Shown one piece after another: positions 53,374 to 62,176 of a stretch of 64,000 nucleotides of DNA (the stretch's first letter is position 1; every line of letters begins with the position of its first letter). The notes beneath the pieces are model-generated. The model saw nothing but the letters and a program-made list of their open reading frames with translations. It was not told where the DNA came from and made no database searches. A program made the position numbers and the translations under genes. The stretch is from Streptomyces roseifaciens (GTDB lineage Bacteria > Actinomycetota > Actinomycetes > Streptomycetales > Streptomycetaceae), in assembly GCF_001445655.1 (NCBI RefSeq), contig NZ_LNBE01000002.1, positions 930,001 through 994,000 of the forward strand, in the 5' to 3' direction.

Positions 53374-53733
53374 ATGAAGACGAGCAAGTTCAGAGCGCTG
53401 GCCCTTGCCGCTTCTGCCACGAGCCTTTGCGCTATCGGCCTGCTGGGGTCCACACCGGCCGCTGCTGCCGGTGAACTCCAGGTCACTGTGCACACCACCT
53501 ACGCGGACCGCATCTTGGTCTCGGGCTTCAATCAACACGGCAACTTCGTCGCCACCGGGTGGATCGACACTCCCAACACCTGGACGCGCGTGAACAACTG
53601 GTGGTGGCAGTACAACTCTGACGTGACGATCGTCGCGGAGGGTCGCTACCACGGCCGGGACCTGCATCAGACCTCGTCCTGCAAGATCCGAGGCGGGGGC
53701 ACACCCAGGTTCGCCGACTGCTACGCGCTCTGA
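53374..53733 (+). CDS. Secreted hypothetical protein, 119 aa
   Basis: ATG 53374 follows GGGAGGGAG. The signal peptide (1-32) ends at PAAAAG. The mature 87 residues form a beta-rich domain (LQVTVHTTYADRILVSGFNQ, WTRVNNWWWQYNSDVTIVAE) with one Cys pair (SSCKIRG, FADCYAL). No known family; similar small disulphide proteins are abundant in streptomycete secretomes. Confidence 0.8.
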   Translation: MKTSKFRALALAASATSLCAIGLLGSTPAAAAGELQVTVHTTYADRILVSGFNQHGNFVATGWIDTPNTWTRVNNWWWQYNSDVTIVAEGRYHGRDLHQTSSCKIRGGGTPRFADCYAL

Positions 53734-54052
53734 AGCCCCACTGAGGAATTTCTGAAGCTAGATCAATTGGGATGGACCGAGCGAGAGGCTTCTGCGGCCA
53801 GTCCCTCGGGAAGGCCGGAGGGACTGGCCGTGGCCTGCGTGGTTTCATCGACCGGCGCAACGAGCCCCTCGCGGACGGGACCGTCGTGATGGCTCCGGCG
53901 GCCGGGCCGGCGGCCTGCATTACTGCTTCGCTGGTGGGTTGGGGCTAAGGATGATGTTCTCCCTGGAGGCGAGCGACCATCGGGTGCGGCCCTGGGGTAT
54001 GAGCGAGACGTTGCTTATCACAGCGCCCACCCAAGGGAGGCATAGTCGCCTC
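53734..54052. other. Intergenic stretch
   Basis: No gene is supported. Convergent secreted-protein genes flank it. A partial inverted repeat (GCCAGTCCCTCGGGAAGG / GGAGGGACTGGC around 53797-53832) could act as a shared terminator. Confidence 0.4.
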
Positions 54053-54433
54053 TTAGCAGGCTTTCGCAGTCTCGATCTTGATGCCGGTCACCGTGGCACT
54101 GGACGTGAAGCCGATGTCGGAGTGCGGTGCTAGGCAGTGGTACCGGGTCTGGCCGTTCACTACGTAACGAAGCCAGGCCCGGTCGTCATTGCGGGCGTTG
54201 TACACCCAGTCCGCTCCCCGGCTGTTGGAACCGAGGTTCTGGTAGTAGCTGGTGACATCCTTGTACATGGCGCTTGGCGTACCGTCTGGCCAGGAGCTGC
54301 TTGTCATGTAGAAGCACACGTTAGGCCACGGACACTTCGCCGCCGCTGCCGAGGCCGGAGAGGCGGCCAGCGTGGTTCCGGCCGCGAGAGCCAGCGCAGC
54401 CCCGGCAAGAGATGCTCGTCTCCTTAAGATCAT
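54053..54433 (-). CDS. Secreted peptidase-inhibitor-I36-like protein, 126 aa
   Basis: ATG 54433 has GAGGG just upstream. The signal peptide is 1-29 (LAGAALALAAGTTLAASPAS). The mature part starts AAAAKCPWPNVCFYMTSSSW, the Cys-x(5)-Cys-Phe-Tyr opening of I36/beta-gamma-crystallin-like proteins such as the S. nigrescens metalloproteinase inhibitor. It continues TSYYQNLGSNSRGADWVYNA and HCLAPHSDIG. An inhibitor or morphogen-like extracellular role is likely but unproven. Confidence 0.78.
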   Translation of the reverse strand: MILRRRASLAGAALALAAGTTLAASPASAAAAKCPWPNVCFYMTSSSWPDGTPSAMYKDVTSYYQNLGSNSRGADWVYNARNDDRAWLRYVVNGQTRYHCLAPHSDIGFTSSATVTGIKIETAKAC

Positions 54434-55098
54434 ACCCTCACAGTGCTGCGCGCCTTGGGGAGGCGGGAAGGCCATTTCGCGCCAGCCGGCGGCGCCGCCG
54501 TCGCGGAGTGACGTCTGTGAGGTTGTGTCTCCAACAACCCCGCCCCTCGGGAGGGTGTGTGCCACCCTCTGCGTTCCATTTGATGTTCTGACGAGATCTG
54601 CCCACCATCTGCCAGACTTACTGGTCTGCCGCTTCCACTTCCCTCAGAAAAGCCGCCCAGGCCGCTGAGTTCGTCGAAGGTCCGGTCTCGACGACGTGGC
54701 GAACAGGCTAGCCCCGGTGGTGACTGCTGAGCCGAGGGCGGTGACGCAAGCGCGCATGCCCACAGCGGTCGCGTCGGCGGAGGCAGGGTTGATGCGGCCG
54801 GTGGCGGCCAGGACCACCAGCACCGCCCAGGCGAGGAGCGATGGGCAGTCCAGCGAGCTGTCCGCGACCCACGAACGCTGCGTCATGGCCCGTACTTGGG
54901 CCAGGACATCGAGGGCAACGGCCCGGCAGCGGTCAAGTGCCAATGTAAGTTGAAGACCAGGCCCCCGGGCCAGTCGACGAAATGGCCTTGGTGCGCCGGA
55001 GGTCGTTGGGAACTCGTGACACCGCCTTGTTCCGGATGCATCTGAGGGATTGCTCGCAGCGGATCACCGGGGTGGTGCGTCTCCGCGGGTGTGGACGT
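54434..55098. other. Gene-poor region
   Basis: The only candidate is a 99-codon minus-strand frame at 54644-54943 (MALDRCRAVALDVLAQVRAM, LLAWAVLVVLAATGRINPAS). It has acceptable composition and perhaps one hydrophobic segment, but no ribosome site or family. It could be a fragment. Nothing else is recognised. Confidence 0.35.
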
Positions 55099-55125
55099 AG
55101 GAGGGCCGGGCGACCCGGCCCTCCT
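55099..55125 (-). terminator. Perfect hairpin terminator after transglutaminase
   Basis: AGGAGGGCCGGG (55099-55110), loop CGA, CCCGGCCCTCCT (55114-55125): a perfect 12-bp, very GC-rich stem starting 11 bp beyond the transglutaminase stop. Position and strength indicate a factor-independent terminator of the Streptomyces kind. Confidence 0.85.
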
Positions 55126-55136
55126 GCCCGGTTCTG

Positions 55137-56393
55137 TTACGGCCAGCCTTGCTTCACCTTGGCGGGGGCGGTGTTCCAGTTCTTGGGTACGAACGTGATC
55201 ATGTAGGTTCCGCGGTCGAAGTCCGCGTACCCGGCAGACCAGTTCCGGAACTTGCTCTCGTATACGTGCATGGGGCCCAGGCCGCTACTGGGCGAGTGAT
55301 AGTGGTCGCCGTGGGTCCATATCGTCTGGTCGGCATCAGCTTCCGTTTGAGCCCCGAACCAGCCGTAGTCGAAATTGACCCAACTTTCGCCAGGGTTGAC
55401 GGGACTGCGCGGGATGCTTCTGTCCTTCGACATGTCGACCAGGCCGGTGCCCTGGTCGGGACGGAAGGCTTCCGGATCGCCGTACTTCCTCCGGTCGGAG
55501 GGGCCCCGCTGGTCCTGTCCGCTCCAGAAGTGCTTCGAGTAGATCACCGCCTTCATCTTGGACGGGTCGTGGTTGCCCCCGTCTCTTTCTTTGAATGACG
55601 GTGTGTTCCTCAGTGCCGAGTAGAAGTTCGAGCGGCTGTCCTCGTAGAGCAGGGCGTCATTGCTGTTCGTGAGCTCTGTCTTGAGGTTGTCGATGTACGT
55701 CCCCTCGTCGTGGGCAGTTTCCAGGGCCTTGTTCATGATGGACGCCACATCACGGGCCCGCTTGAAACCCTTCCCCTCGTCGAAGCTGTCCTTGGCGATG
55801 CGACCTTCGAACTCTGCCCGCGTTTCACCGGGTCGTGGGCTGGTGTTCTTGAGGTCGTTCTTGTACTTGTTGTCGTCGAAGGACGCGAACGCCAGTTTGT
55901 TCGTCGGGTAGGGGCCCGAATTGACCCAGGTGACGCCGACGCAACCGTAGGACAGCTTTTCTCGCTGCTCTTCGGTCATTTGCTGTTTCTTGCCGTCGCG
56001 GTAACTGTAGACCTGCTGCCACTTGCGTATGTAGTTGTTGACGACCGTAGTGGCCCTACCTCCGTAGGCCCGGTACGCATCAGGCATCTTCTCGAGCGGC
56101 TCGGCTGGAGGGGTTTCCCTGTCGTCGGTGAAGACGGGGGCCCGGAAGGACGGGCTGGCGCTCGGAGGCAATTCCGCCGGAGGCTTGCCGGGTTGCCCCA
56201 GAGTCAGAGCGCTTTCGTTGAGTGCGTTGATGCTCTTGACGTCATCCGCCGTCAGGCCGTGCGTTTCGGCGTAGGACCCCTTCTCTTCCCTGTCGCCACT
56301 GCTGGCGGCCTGGCTGACCGACGGGATGAATCCGGCGGTGCATATGACTGCACCCGCAGTGGCGAACGTGAGGAATCTCCGCTGTTTGTGCAT
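55137..56393 (-). CDS. mtg: Microbial protein-glutamine transglutaminase precursor, 418 aa
   Basis: A secreted enzyme that crosslinks protein Gln and Lys side chains, independent of Ca2+. ATG 56393 begins a signal peptide (about 1-30). The propeptide is about 31-87 (KGSYAETHGLTADDVKSINA). The mature enzyme is 331 residues, the length of the S. mobaraensis protein. The catalytic Cys (LSYGCVGVTWVNSG) is precursor 151, equivalent to mature 64. The Asp/His partners lie in VNFDYGWFGAQTEADADQTI and WTHGDHYH (precursor about 342 and 361). The end KNWNTAPAKVKQGWP is standard. All active-site residues are present. The mature form requires proteolytic removal of the propeptide by exported peptidases. 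Confidence 0.97.
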   Translation of the reverse strand: MHKQRRFLTFATAGAVICTAGFIPSVSQAASSGDREEKGSYAETHGLTADDVKSINALNESALTLGQPGKPPAELPPSASPSFRAPVFTDDRETPPAEPLEKMPDAYRAYGGRATTVVNNYIRKWQQVYSYRDGKKQQMTEEQREKLSYGCVGVTWVNSGPYPTNKLAFASFDDNKYKNDLKNTSPRPGETRAEFEGRIAKDSFDEGKGFKRARDVASIMNKALETAHDEGTYIDNLKTELTNSNDALLYEDSRSNFYSALRNTPSFKERDGGNHDPSKMKAVIYSKHFWSGQDQRGPSDRRKYGDPEAFRPDQGTGLVDMSKDRSIPRSPVNPGESWVNFDYGWFGAQTEADADQTIWTHGDHYHSPSSGLGPMHVYESKFRNWSAGYADFDRGTYMITFVPKNWNTAPAKVKQGWP

Positions 56394-56705
56394 GGAAATC
56401 AACAACTCCCTTGTGGTGAAATCGCATGAACGAGGGCATGTTGGAGCGCGACGCAATGGAGGGGGTTTGCGGATGGCCGCCGCCACTCAGGGCCTTGGTC
56501 CCTCTGTGCTGCGTCGCTGTCGACGGCAGGAAGGCCGCCACCGCGAGGCGGAAGGAGAGGCAGTAATACGGGAGGTGGCGGTGGTGGCGCGCTCGTCGCC
56601 GGTCATGACCGTGGTTGCCGCCGGGCGGGCCGGCGCGACTCGGTCGCCGGCCCGGCGTGGGCTGGTCGGCCGGGTCGACCGGGTTGGGCGGGGCTGGCGG
56701 CTCAG
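56394..56705. other. Intergenic stretch upstream of transglutaminase
   Basis: Presumed to contain the transglutaminase promoter. AAGGGAG lies about 12 bp before its ATG. No clear -35/-10 motif, repeat or gene was identified. Confidence 0.4.
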
Positions 56706-57215
56706 CTACATCAGCGTCGTCGCCGAGGCGACGACGCGGGCCCGGCCCGGGTGGTCCGGGTCGCCGTAGCGGACCTCGACGCGCGGGTGGGAGCGCATGA
56801 ACTCGGTGTCGACCAGGCGGACCTGGCTGGGGTGGTCGACCGTGCGCACGGCGATGTCCGTGTCGAGGAAGAAGCTGAACTCGCCCGTGGCCGGGGCGTA
56901 GACGAAGAACTTTCCGCCCTCGAACTTCTGCTGCGCGACTTCGTCCGTCAGGACCAGGGACCAGAAGCCCACACGGTGGCCTGCGGGATACATGAACTGG
57001 AAGTCGGCCCGCAGGCTGTCCAGTTCCATCCAGCGGAAGGGGTTGTCGTCGTGCGCGTTGATCGTGGCGCGGGCGCCAGGGGTGCCAGGGGCGGCGGCGG
57101 TCGCCGGGGCGGTCGTGGCCGGGGTGGCCGCCTGGGCTCCCTGGACGAGGGGCAGGGCGAGGGCCGCGGTCACGGCGACGGTGGTGAGGGTGCGGAGAGC
57201 GGTTCTGCGTATCAC
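56706..57215 (-). CDS. Secreted hypothetical protein, 169 aa
   Basis: The GTG start at 57215 follows AGGAG. The signal peptide is 1-29 (LRTLTTVAVTAALALPLVQG). An Ala/Thr/Pro linker leads to a compact domain FRWMELDSLRADFQFMYPAG, FWSLVLTDEVAQQKFEGGKF, YAPATGEFSFFLDTDIAVRT. There are no Cys and no known family. It lies upstream of, and on the same strand as, the transglutaminase gene, but 300 bp away. It could be an exported substrate or partner, though nothing in the sequence shows this. Confidence 0.75.
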   Translation of the reverse strand: MIRRTALRTLTTVAVTAALALPLVQGAQAATPATTAPATAAAPGTPGARATINAHDDNPFRWMELDSLRADFQFMYPAGHRVGFWSLVLTDEVAQQKFEGGKFFVYAPATGEFSFFLDTDIAVRTVDHPSQVRLVDTEFMRSHPRVEVRYGDPDHPGRARVVASATTLM

Positions 57216-57649
57216 TTCTCGGCTCCTGGATGAGTGATCAGGTTGATACGAGCAGTGATCATGTCCCCGTGTTAACTCCCCGGCAACATCATGGCTTTAA
57301 AACCGGCCAATCCGCCACTAAGGCGGTATCTGGCCATGCATCTGATCCGGCCCGGGGTGGGGGATGCGATGTTGTTCGGGAACTCCACGGCGCGGGCGAT
57401 GTCATCGTTGCCACCGGGATGAAGAGCCTCATTCGGCGACGGTCACCCGGCGGCAGGAGATCCAGGGAGCCTGCCGCGGCCGGCTCAAGACGCCGGCCCT
57501 GGCCAGAACGCGCATGCCAAAACCTCTTGATCCGTGCGGCCGGATTCTGTTCGGGTTCGCCGGCGGGTGTGCGCCCTGCTGCTGTCCGGAGCGGGCGGGG
57601 GCAGTGCGGGTGCCGCGACGGGGGCGGCCGAGCGTGTTGGCGGTGGGGG
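57216..57649. other. Gene-free stretch
   Basis: Contains an unusually AT-leaning patch around 57260-57350 but no gene, repeat or hairpin that I can support. Confidence 0.4.
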
Positions 57650-58125
57650 CAGTCGGGGCCCTTGCCTTGCCCATGGGGCAGTTCGAAGGTGAGGTCTTGC
57701 AGGAGGGCTGCCAGGGCGTTCGTGGACAGACGGAGGGCCCAGCTCGGCTGGTGGGCCGCGTGACCGCCCCAGATGCTCCAGGTGGGAAGAGGGCCGTTGA
57801 TCTACTGGGGGCGGAGGCATCGAACTTGTACGCCAGCGGCAAGGGAGACGGGAGCCTCCCACGTGATGCAGCGCCCGTCGAGGGCGTGTTTCCAGCCCGC
57901 GACGGGTAGTGGCCGGGTGGCTCCGGCGATGGTGGCCGAGGTGATGCCGGTGGACGTGCCGCGGGCCCGGGCGTTTTCGGTGGTTGGGGTGTCCTGCAGG
58001 GTGCCGACGACCTCCGTCGGTGTGGATACCGGGACTGTGGCGTGCCACAACAGGTCGCTGACCGGTGTTTCGTAGGCCGCGGTGGTCGACTTGATGTCGC
58101 CTTCGGCATCGTGGTCGAAGAGGGC
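57650..58125 (-). pseudogene. DUF317-domain protein remnant
   Basis: On the minus strand: FDHDAEGDIKSTTAAYETPV, LPVAGWKHALDGRCITWEAP and VQVRCLRPQ, then an amber codon at about 57810. It continues INGPLPTWSIWGGHAAHQPS and WALRLSTNALAALLQDLTFE. The W.IWGG..PTWA-like text and the repeated trimmed-strand pattern match Streptomyces DUF317 proteins, many of them plasmid- or conjugation-associated. The in-frame stop and missing N-terminus make it a pseudogene. Confidence 0.55.
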
Positions 58126-58164
58126 ACGCAGGGTGCGGGAATTGTGGCCGGCGGCGGTCGTGTG

Positions 58165-58735
58165 TCGTTCCGGCTTGCGTCGCCAGTGCCCGCCCGTCGT
58201 ACCGTGCCCGGCCGTCCCGGAAGAGGGCGGGCGCGACGACCAGGGCCAGTGCCAGGATCGCCGCCCCGCCCGCCGCGAAGGCCGTGCGCGGTCCGGCGGC
58301 TTCGGTGAGCATGCCGAAGAGCAGAGCGCCGAGGGGCATCGTGCCCCAGGCGAACAGGCGGTAGTCGCCCGTCGCCCGGCCCAGCAGCCGGTCGGGGATG
58401 AGGCCTTGCCGCAGGGACACCCCCACGACGTTCCAGAGCACGAGGGCGAACCCGCTTGCGCCGTACGCCACCGCGACCACGGCGACGTTGCCGGTCGCGG
58501 CCACGGCGGGCCCCGCGGCGCCGATGAGGACGAGGCCGCCCAGGAGGGTGGGAACCCGCCCGCCGCGCGGCTGATGCGGCTCGCGGCGGCGCCACCGATC
58601 ACCCCGCCGACGGTGCCGGCCGCCACGAGCGCCCCGTACGCGGCGGGCGGGAGCTGCAGTACGTCGCGCACGAGGATGACGAAGACGGCCACGTGGCCGA
58701 GGTGGACGGCGTTGGCTGCGCTGCAGCTCTGCGTG
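58165..58735 (-). pseudogene. MFS transporter, C-terminal fragment
   Basis: Minus-strand text NAVHLGHVAVFVILVRDVLQ, GTVGGVIGGAAASRISRAAG is followed, after a frameshift near 58560, by VPTLLGGLVLIGAAGPAVAA, VVAVAYGASGFALVLWNVVG and LRQGLIPDRLLGRATGDYRL. These are helices 7-12 of an enterobactin-exporter-like (MFS_3) protein. The N-terminal six helices are gone. The adjacent, divergent AraC remnant was probably its regulator. Confidence 0.75.
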
Positions 58736-59007
58736 CTGGAACAGGGGGTGCCGGCCTTGGCGGTTGCCGAAGCCGGTGTTCGACCGGACCGTGTCCAGAG
58801 ACGTGATGGCGGCGAGTGGCGGGGCAGCGGATCGTGCTGATCCCCTGACACCCGCCGTACGGGGGTGCCGGCACCGGGCATCGAGCCCACTGCGGTGTAC
58901 TCGTCGGGGCGTTCGGCGAGCCCGCCGCATTCGAGGGCCGTCTCGACGGCTCTGCCGACCGGCTCCGGGGGAGCAGGCACCGGACCGCCGGTACGCCGGC
59001 GGCCGAT

Positions 59008-59796
59008 GCCGGAAACCCGCCAACCCTCCCCGCTCTCCCCAGCGCCCGTGACGCCACCGGCGGAGATGCCCCGTGGTGCGGCCTGGATCTCGCACGGCTA
59101 CCACCTTGATGCCCACTCCCACACCCACGGCCAGCTGGTGTACGCCGCCGCCGGAGCCTTCGCCACCACGACCGAACGCGGGACCTGGATCGCCGCGGCG
59201 AACCGGGTGACGTGGACGCCGCCCGGATTCGACCACTCCCATCGCTTCTACGGCCGAACCGACGTCCGCCTGCTCGACATCCCCGTCGACCTGTGCGACG
59301 AACTCGCCTAGTACCCCGGCGTGTTCGAGGTGAGCCCGCTGCTGCGGGAGGCACTCCTGGCGCTGACCGACCGACCGGAGCTCCGCCCCGGGGCCGACCG
59401 GCGACTGCTCACGGTGGTGGTCGACGAGCTCGCAGGCGCCCCCGAACCGTCCCTGCATCTGCCCGAACCGCGCGACGACCGGCTGTGGGCCGTCATCGCC
59501 CTCCTGCACGCCGATCCCGGCCGGACCGCGACCCTGGCCGCGTTGGGACGGACGGTGGGAGCGAGCGGACCCTGAGCCGTCTGTTCCACACCGACCTCGG
59601 CATGGGCTTCCACCGCTGGCGCACCGTCCTGCGCATTCACCATGCCTTGGTCCACTTCACCAACGGCCGGTCCGTGACCGACACCGCGATGGAGTGCGGG
59701 TGGTCCAACCCGCCGAGCTTCATCGAGGCGTTCACCGGCATCGCCGGTCAGGCCCCGGGCCGCTACCAGGCCGATCTGCGCGGCGACGTGCCGTAG
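59008..59796 (+). pseudogene. AraC family regulator with stop codon and frameshift
   Basis: The cupin sensor reads AAWISHGYHLDAHSHTHGQL, VYAAAGAFATTTERGTWIAA and RVTWTPPGFDHSHRFYGRTD up to an amber codon at 59309-59311. The same frame then continues FEVSPLLREALLALTDRPEL. Near 59570 the frame shifts. The AraC HTH region follows: SERTLSRLFHTDLGMGFHRW, RTVLRIHHALVHFTNGRSVT, ECGWSNPPSFIEAFTGIAGQ. All parts of the roughly 260-aa protein remain, with one nonsense and one frameshift lesion. Confidence 0.85.
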
Positions 59797-60029
59797 CCGC
59801 ACTCGGCCCGGGCGTCCGGCGGTCGTGGCTCCGGGGGGCCAGGCCGGCCCCGGCTCCGGGGGTGTGCTTCCGACGGGTTGTGGTTCACGTTCAGGCCGTG
59901 CCCCACATTGGCGGCTTTCCCGTATCTGCTGGCTGTTTGCCGGTTGGGGGAATCGCGGCCCGGCTCAGAGTGGTGGTTGGCACGCCGCGCCACACCGGGC
60001 GACAGGCGTAGCGAAAGGGACACGGACAT

Positions 60030-60870
60030 GTGGTGGATACAGGTGGAAGCACCGCCGTCGCCATCGTGGGGGCCGGGATCGCCGGACTCACGCTCGGCAA
60101 TTTCCTGGTGCGCAACGGCATCGGCTGCATCGTTCTGGAGAAGCACAGCCGGGCATACGTCGAGCAACGGCAACGGGCCGGGACCATCGACGGAGTGCGC
60201 ATGTTCCGGGAGTGGGGGCTCGACGAGGTGGTGGACGCGTCCTGGCCGACGTGCCGGCCGATCCCGCAGCCATGGCGGTGCACTCCCATGGCCTGGCCGG
60301 GCTCATCCCCCGCGGCGCGAACGCCAGTCGGCTCTACCTCCAGCGCTCGACCGACGACACCCTCTCGCAATGGCCGGACGAGCGCATCTGGAGCGAGTTG
60401 GAAGCCCGCTTCGGCACCCCCGTCTCGACCGGCCCGATCGTCGACAAGCGGCTCGTGCCGCTTCGGAGCGTGGTGTACAGCCCCATGAGCTACGGCAGGC
60501 TGTACCTGCTCGGAGACGCGGCGCACATCGTCCCTCCGATGAGCGTGAAAGGGATCAACCTCGCCCTCCACGACACCGAGGTGTTCGCCCGCGCCGTCAT
60601 CCGCCGGATCCGGGAGAGCGATTCGACCCTGCTCGACGACTACTCGGAGACCTGTCTGCGCCACATCTGGAACTACCAGGCGTTCGCGGTCTGGATCACC
60701 GAGATGATGCACAACGCCGGAGACGCCCCCTACGAAGGGGAGTTCCGCAAGCGGATCGCCCGAGCCGAACTGGAGCGCGCGTTCACCTCGCCGACGGCGA
60801 AGCGCCTGTTCGACGAGCTCACCGTGGGCGTGAACTGGGCCGCTTCGTTGGGACCGTCGGACGGCTCGGA
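60030..60870 (+). pseudogene. 4-hydroxybenzoate 3-monooxygenase-like, internal deletion
   Basis: From GTG 60030: the FAD motif VAIVGAGIAGLTLGNFLVRN, IVLEKHSRAYVEQRQRAGTI, MFREWGLDEVVDAS. Around 60240 about 110 residues (substrate domain and the DG motif) are missing and the frame changes. The remainder is collinear with PobA: GLIPRGANASRLYLQRSTDD, WPDERIWSELEARFG, RLYLLGDAAHIVPPMSVKGI (GD motif) and FAVWITEMMHNAGD. PobA converts 4-hydroxybenzoate to protocatechuate. The deletion proves inactivity. Confidence 0.85.
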
Positions 60871-61049
60871 GGGAGATGCCCGCGGCATGCAGTCCTGCCA
60901 GGTAAATGGTTGCTGTCTTCCAGGACGATGTCCGGCCCGGTGCGGGACCGTCCGTGTCGGCGGGGAACGCGCAGGCGGGCCATCACGTGCGCGAAGGCAG
61001 GCGCGTCACCGGCCTGTCCGGTGGTGAGGACGCGAACGGGTGTCGTCCG

Positions 61050-61325
61050 GCCGACTACTGCATCAGCTCGGTGTGGGGACGTTCCGGCGCGAGCAGACAC
61101 GGCTCGGGCACGTATTCCTCGCGCTCCACCGGGCGGTTCCGGGGGTGAGGTGAGGATGTCGGTGACATCGGCCGCGGACCACCAGAACAGCGCGGTCCTG
61201 GGCATGTACGTCTCCGGAGGGTGGTCGAAGGGGCACCACAGCACCTGGAGCAGATCGGCCCCGGACCTCCCCGGTGGGCGCAGCAGGGGGATGTCACGCA
61301 CGTACAACCGGGCCACGGGCAGCAT
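61050..61325 (-). pseudogene. Conserved hypothetical (YwqG/DUF1963-like) fragment
   Basis: The minus strand reads MLPVARLYVRDIPLLRPPGR, ADLLQVLWCPFDHPPETYMP and TALFWWSAADVTDILTSPPE, then shifts to EEYVPEPCLLAPERPHTELM before similarity ends. It corresponds to the N-terminal third of a Streptomyces protein normally near 300 aa that ends in a zinc-binding CPTCG. Function unknown; truncated. Confidence 0.6.
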
Positions 61326-61549
61326 GGGGACCGGGTCAGCTGAGGGAAGACCGCGGCGACGTCGACCGGCCGCGGCGGGCTCGGGTGGACGGCTCAGGAA
61401 CGGGCCGCCCGGGCCGGCCTCAGGACCGTGGTACAGGAGGGGCGTTAAAAAGGCGTAAAGATTGCCGGAACCAGGAAATGTGTGTCGCCCGCTTCACCTG
61501 ACACGATGCCGCCGTCCAGCGGGTTGTCAGTGAGGCGGGCGAGGTGCTC

Positions 61550-62059
61550 ATGGGCTTGTTTCTTGGTCTCGGCATCGGGGGGATCGTGCTCCTGGCCCTG
61601 TCGTTGGTGTTCGACGGGGTGCTGGAGAGCGCCTTCGACGGTGCCCTGGGCGGATTGCTCGACGGGTGGCTGTCGCTTCCGGTGGTCGCGGGCTTCGTCT
61701 CGATGCTCGGTTTCACGGGGGCGATCGTGCTCGGGTCCACCGGACTCGGGGCGGGAACGGCGGCCTCCGCGGGCGCCGTCGCGGGGACGGGCGCCGGCTG
61801 GCTGACGTATCGCTTCAGCCGGGCCCTCCTGCGCTCCGGCGGCCCGGCCGCCCCCACGAAGGACGACCTCGTCGGGGTCGCCGGCACCGTGGTGACCTCC
61901 ATCCCGGCCGACGGCTACGGCGAGGTGCTGCTCCGCCTGGCCGGGCAGCCGGTGAAGTACGCCGCCACGGCGGAGGCGCCGCTGGGCCGGGGCGCCGAGG
62001 TGTGGGTCACCGCCGCCCCGTCGTCCACGTCGGTGAGCGTGCGCGCGGTCGAGCGCTGA
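61550..62059 (+). CDS. NfeD-like membrane protein, 169 aa
   Basis: Partner of SPFH/flotillin proteins in bacterial membrane microdomains. Hydrophobic helices are at about 3-23 and 42-62 (FLGLGIGGIVLLALSLVFDG, LPVVAGFVSMLGFTGAIVLG), with a Gly/Ala-rich third segment. A C-terminal OB-fold (about 105-168) reads DLVGVAGTVVTSIPADGYGE, VLLRLAGQPVKYAATAEAPL. ATG 61550 was preferred over GTG 61544 because GAGG lies at 5 bp. The flotillin gene starts 117 bp downstream on the same strand. Confidence 0.88.
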   Translation: MGLFLGLGIGGIVLLALSLVFDGVLESAFDGALGGLLDGWLSLPVVAGFVSMLGFTGAIVLGSTGLGAGTAASAGAVAGTGAGWLTYRFSRALLRSGGPAAPTKDDLVGVAGTVVTSIPADGYGEVLLRLAGQPVKYAATAEAPLGRGAEVWVTAAPSSTSVSVRAVER

Positions 62060-62176
62060 AGCGCCCACACGCGGTACGCGCGCACCGCACGCACACACAG
62101 CGCGCTCTCACCCTTTCCATGTGATTGCCAGTACGACCTGCCGCCCCTCCTCGGGAGGCAGGAGAGGAGATTCTCC

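Noticed and set aside
55137..56393. The transglutaminase as the missing lasso B2 protease
   Set aside because: Lasso B2 is an intracellular transglutaminase-fold cysteine peptidase of about 140 aa. This gene is a secreted microbial crosslinking transglutaminase of an unrelated fold, 40 kb away.
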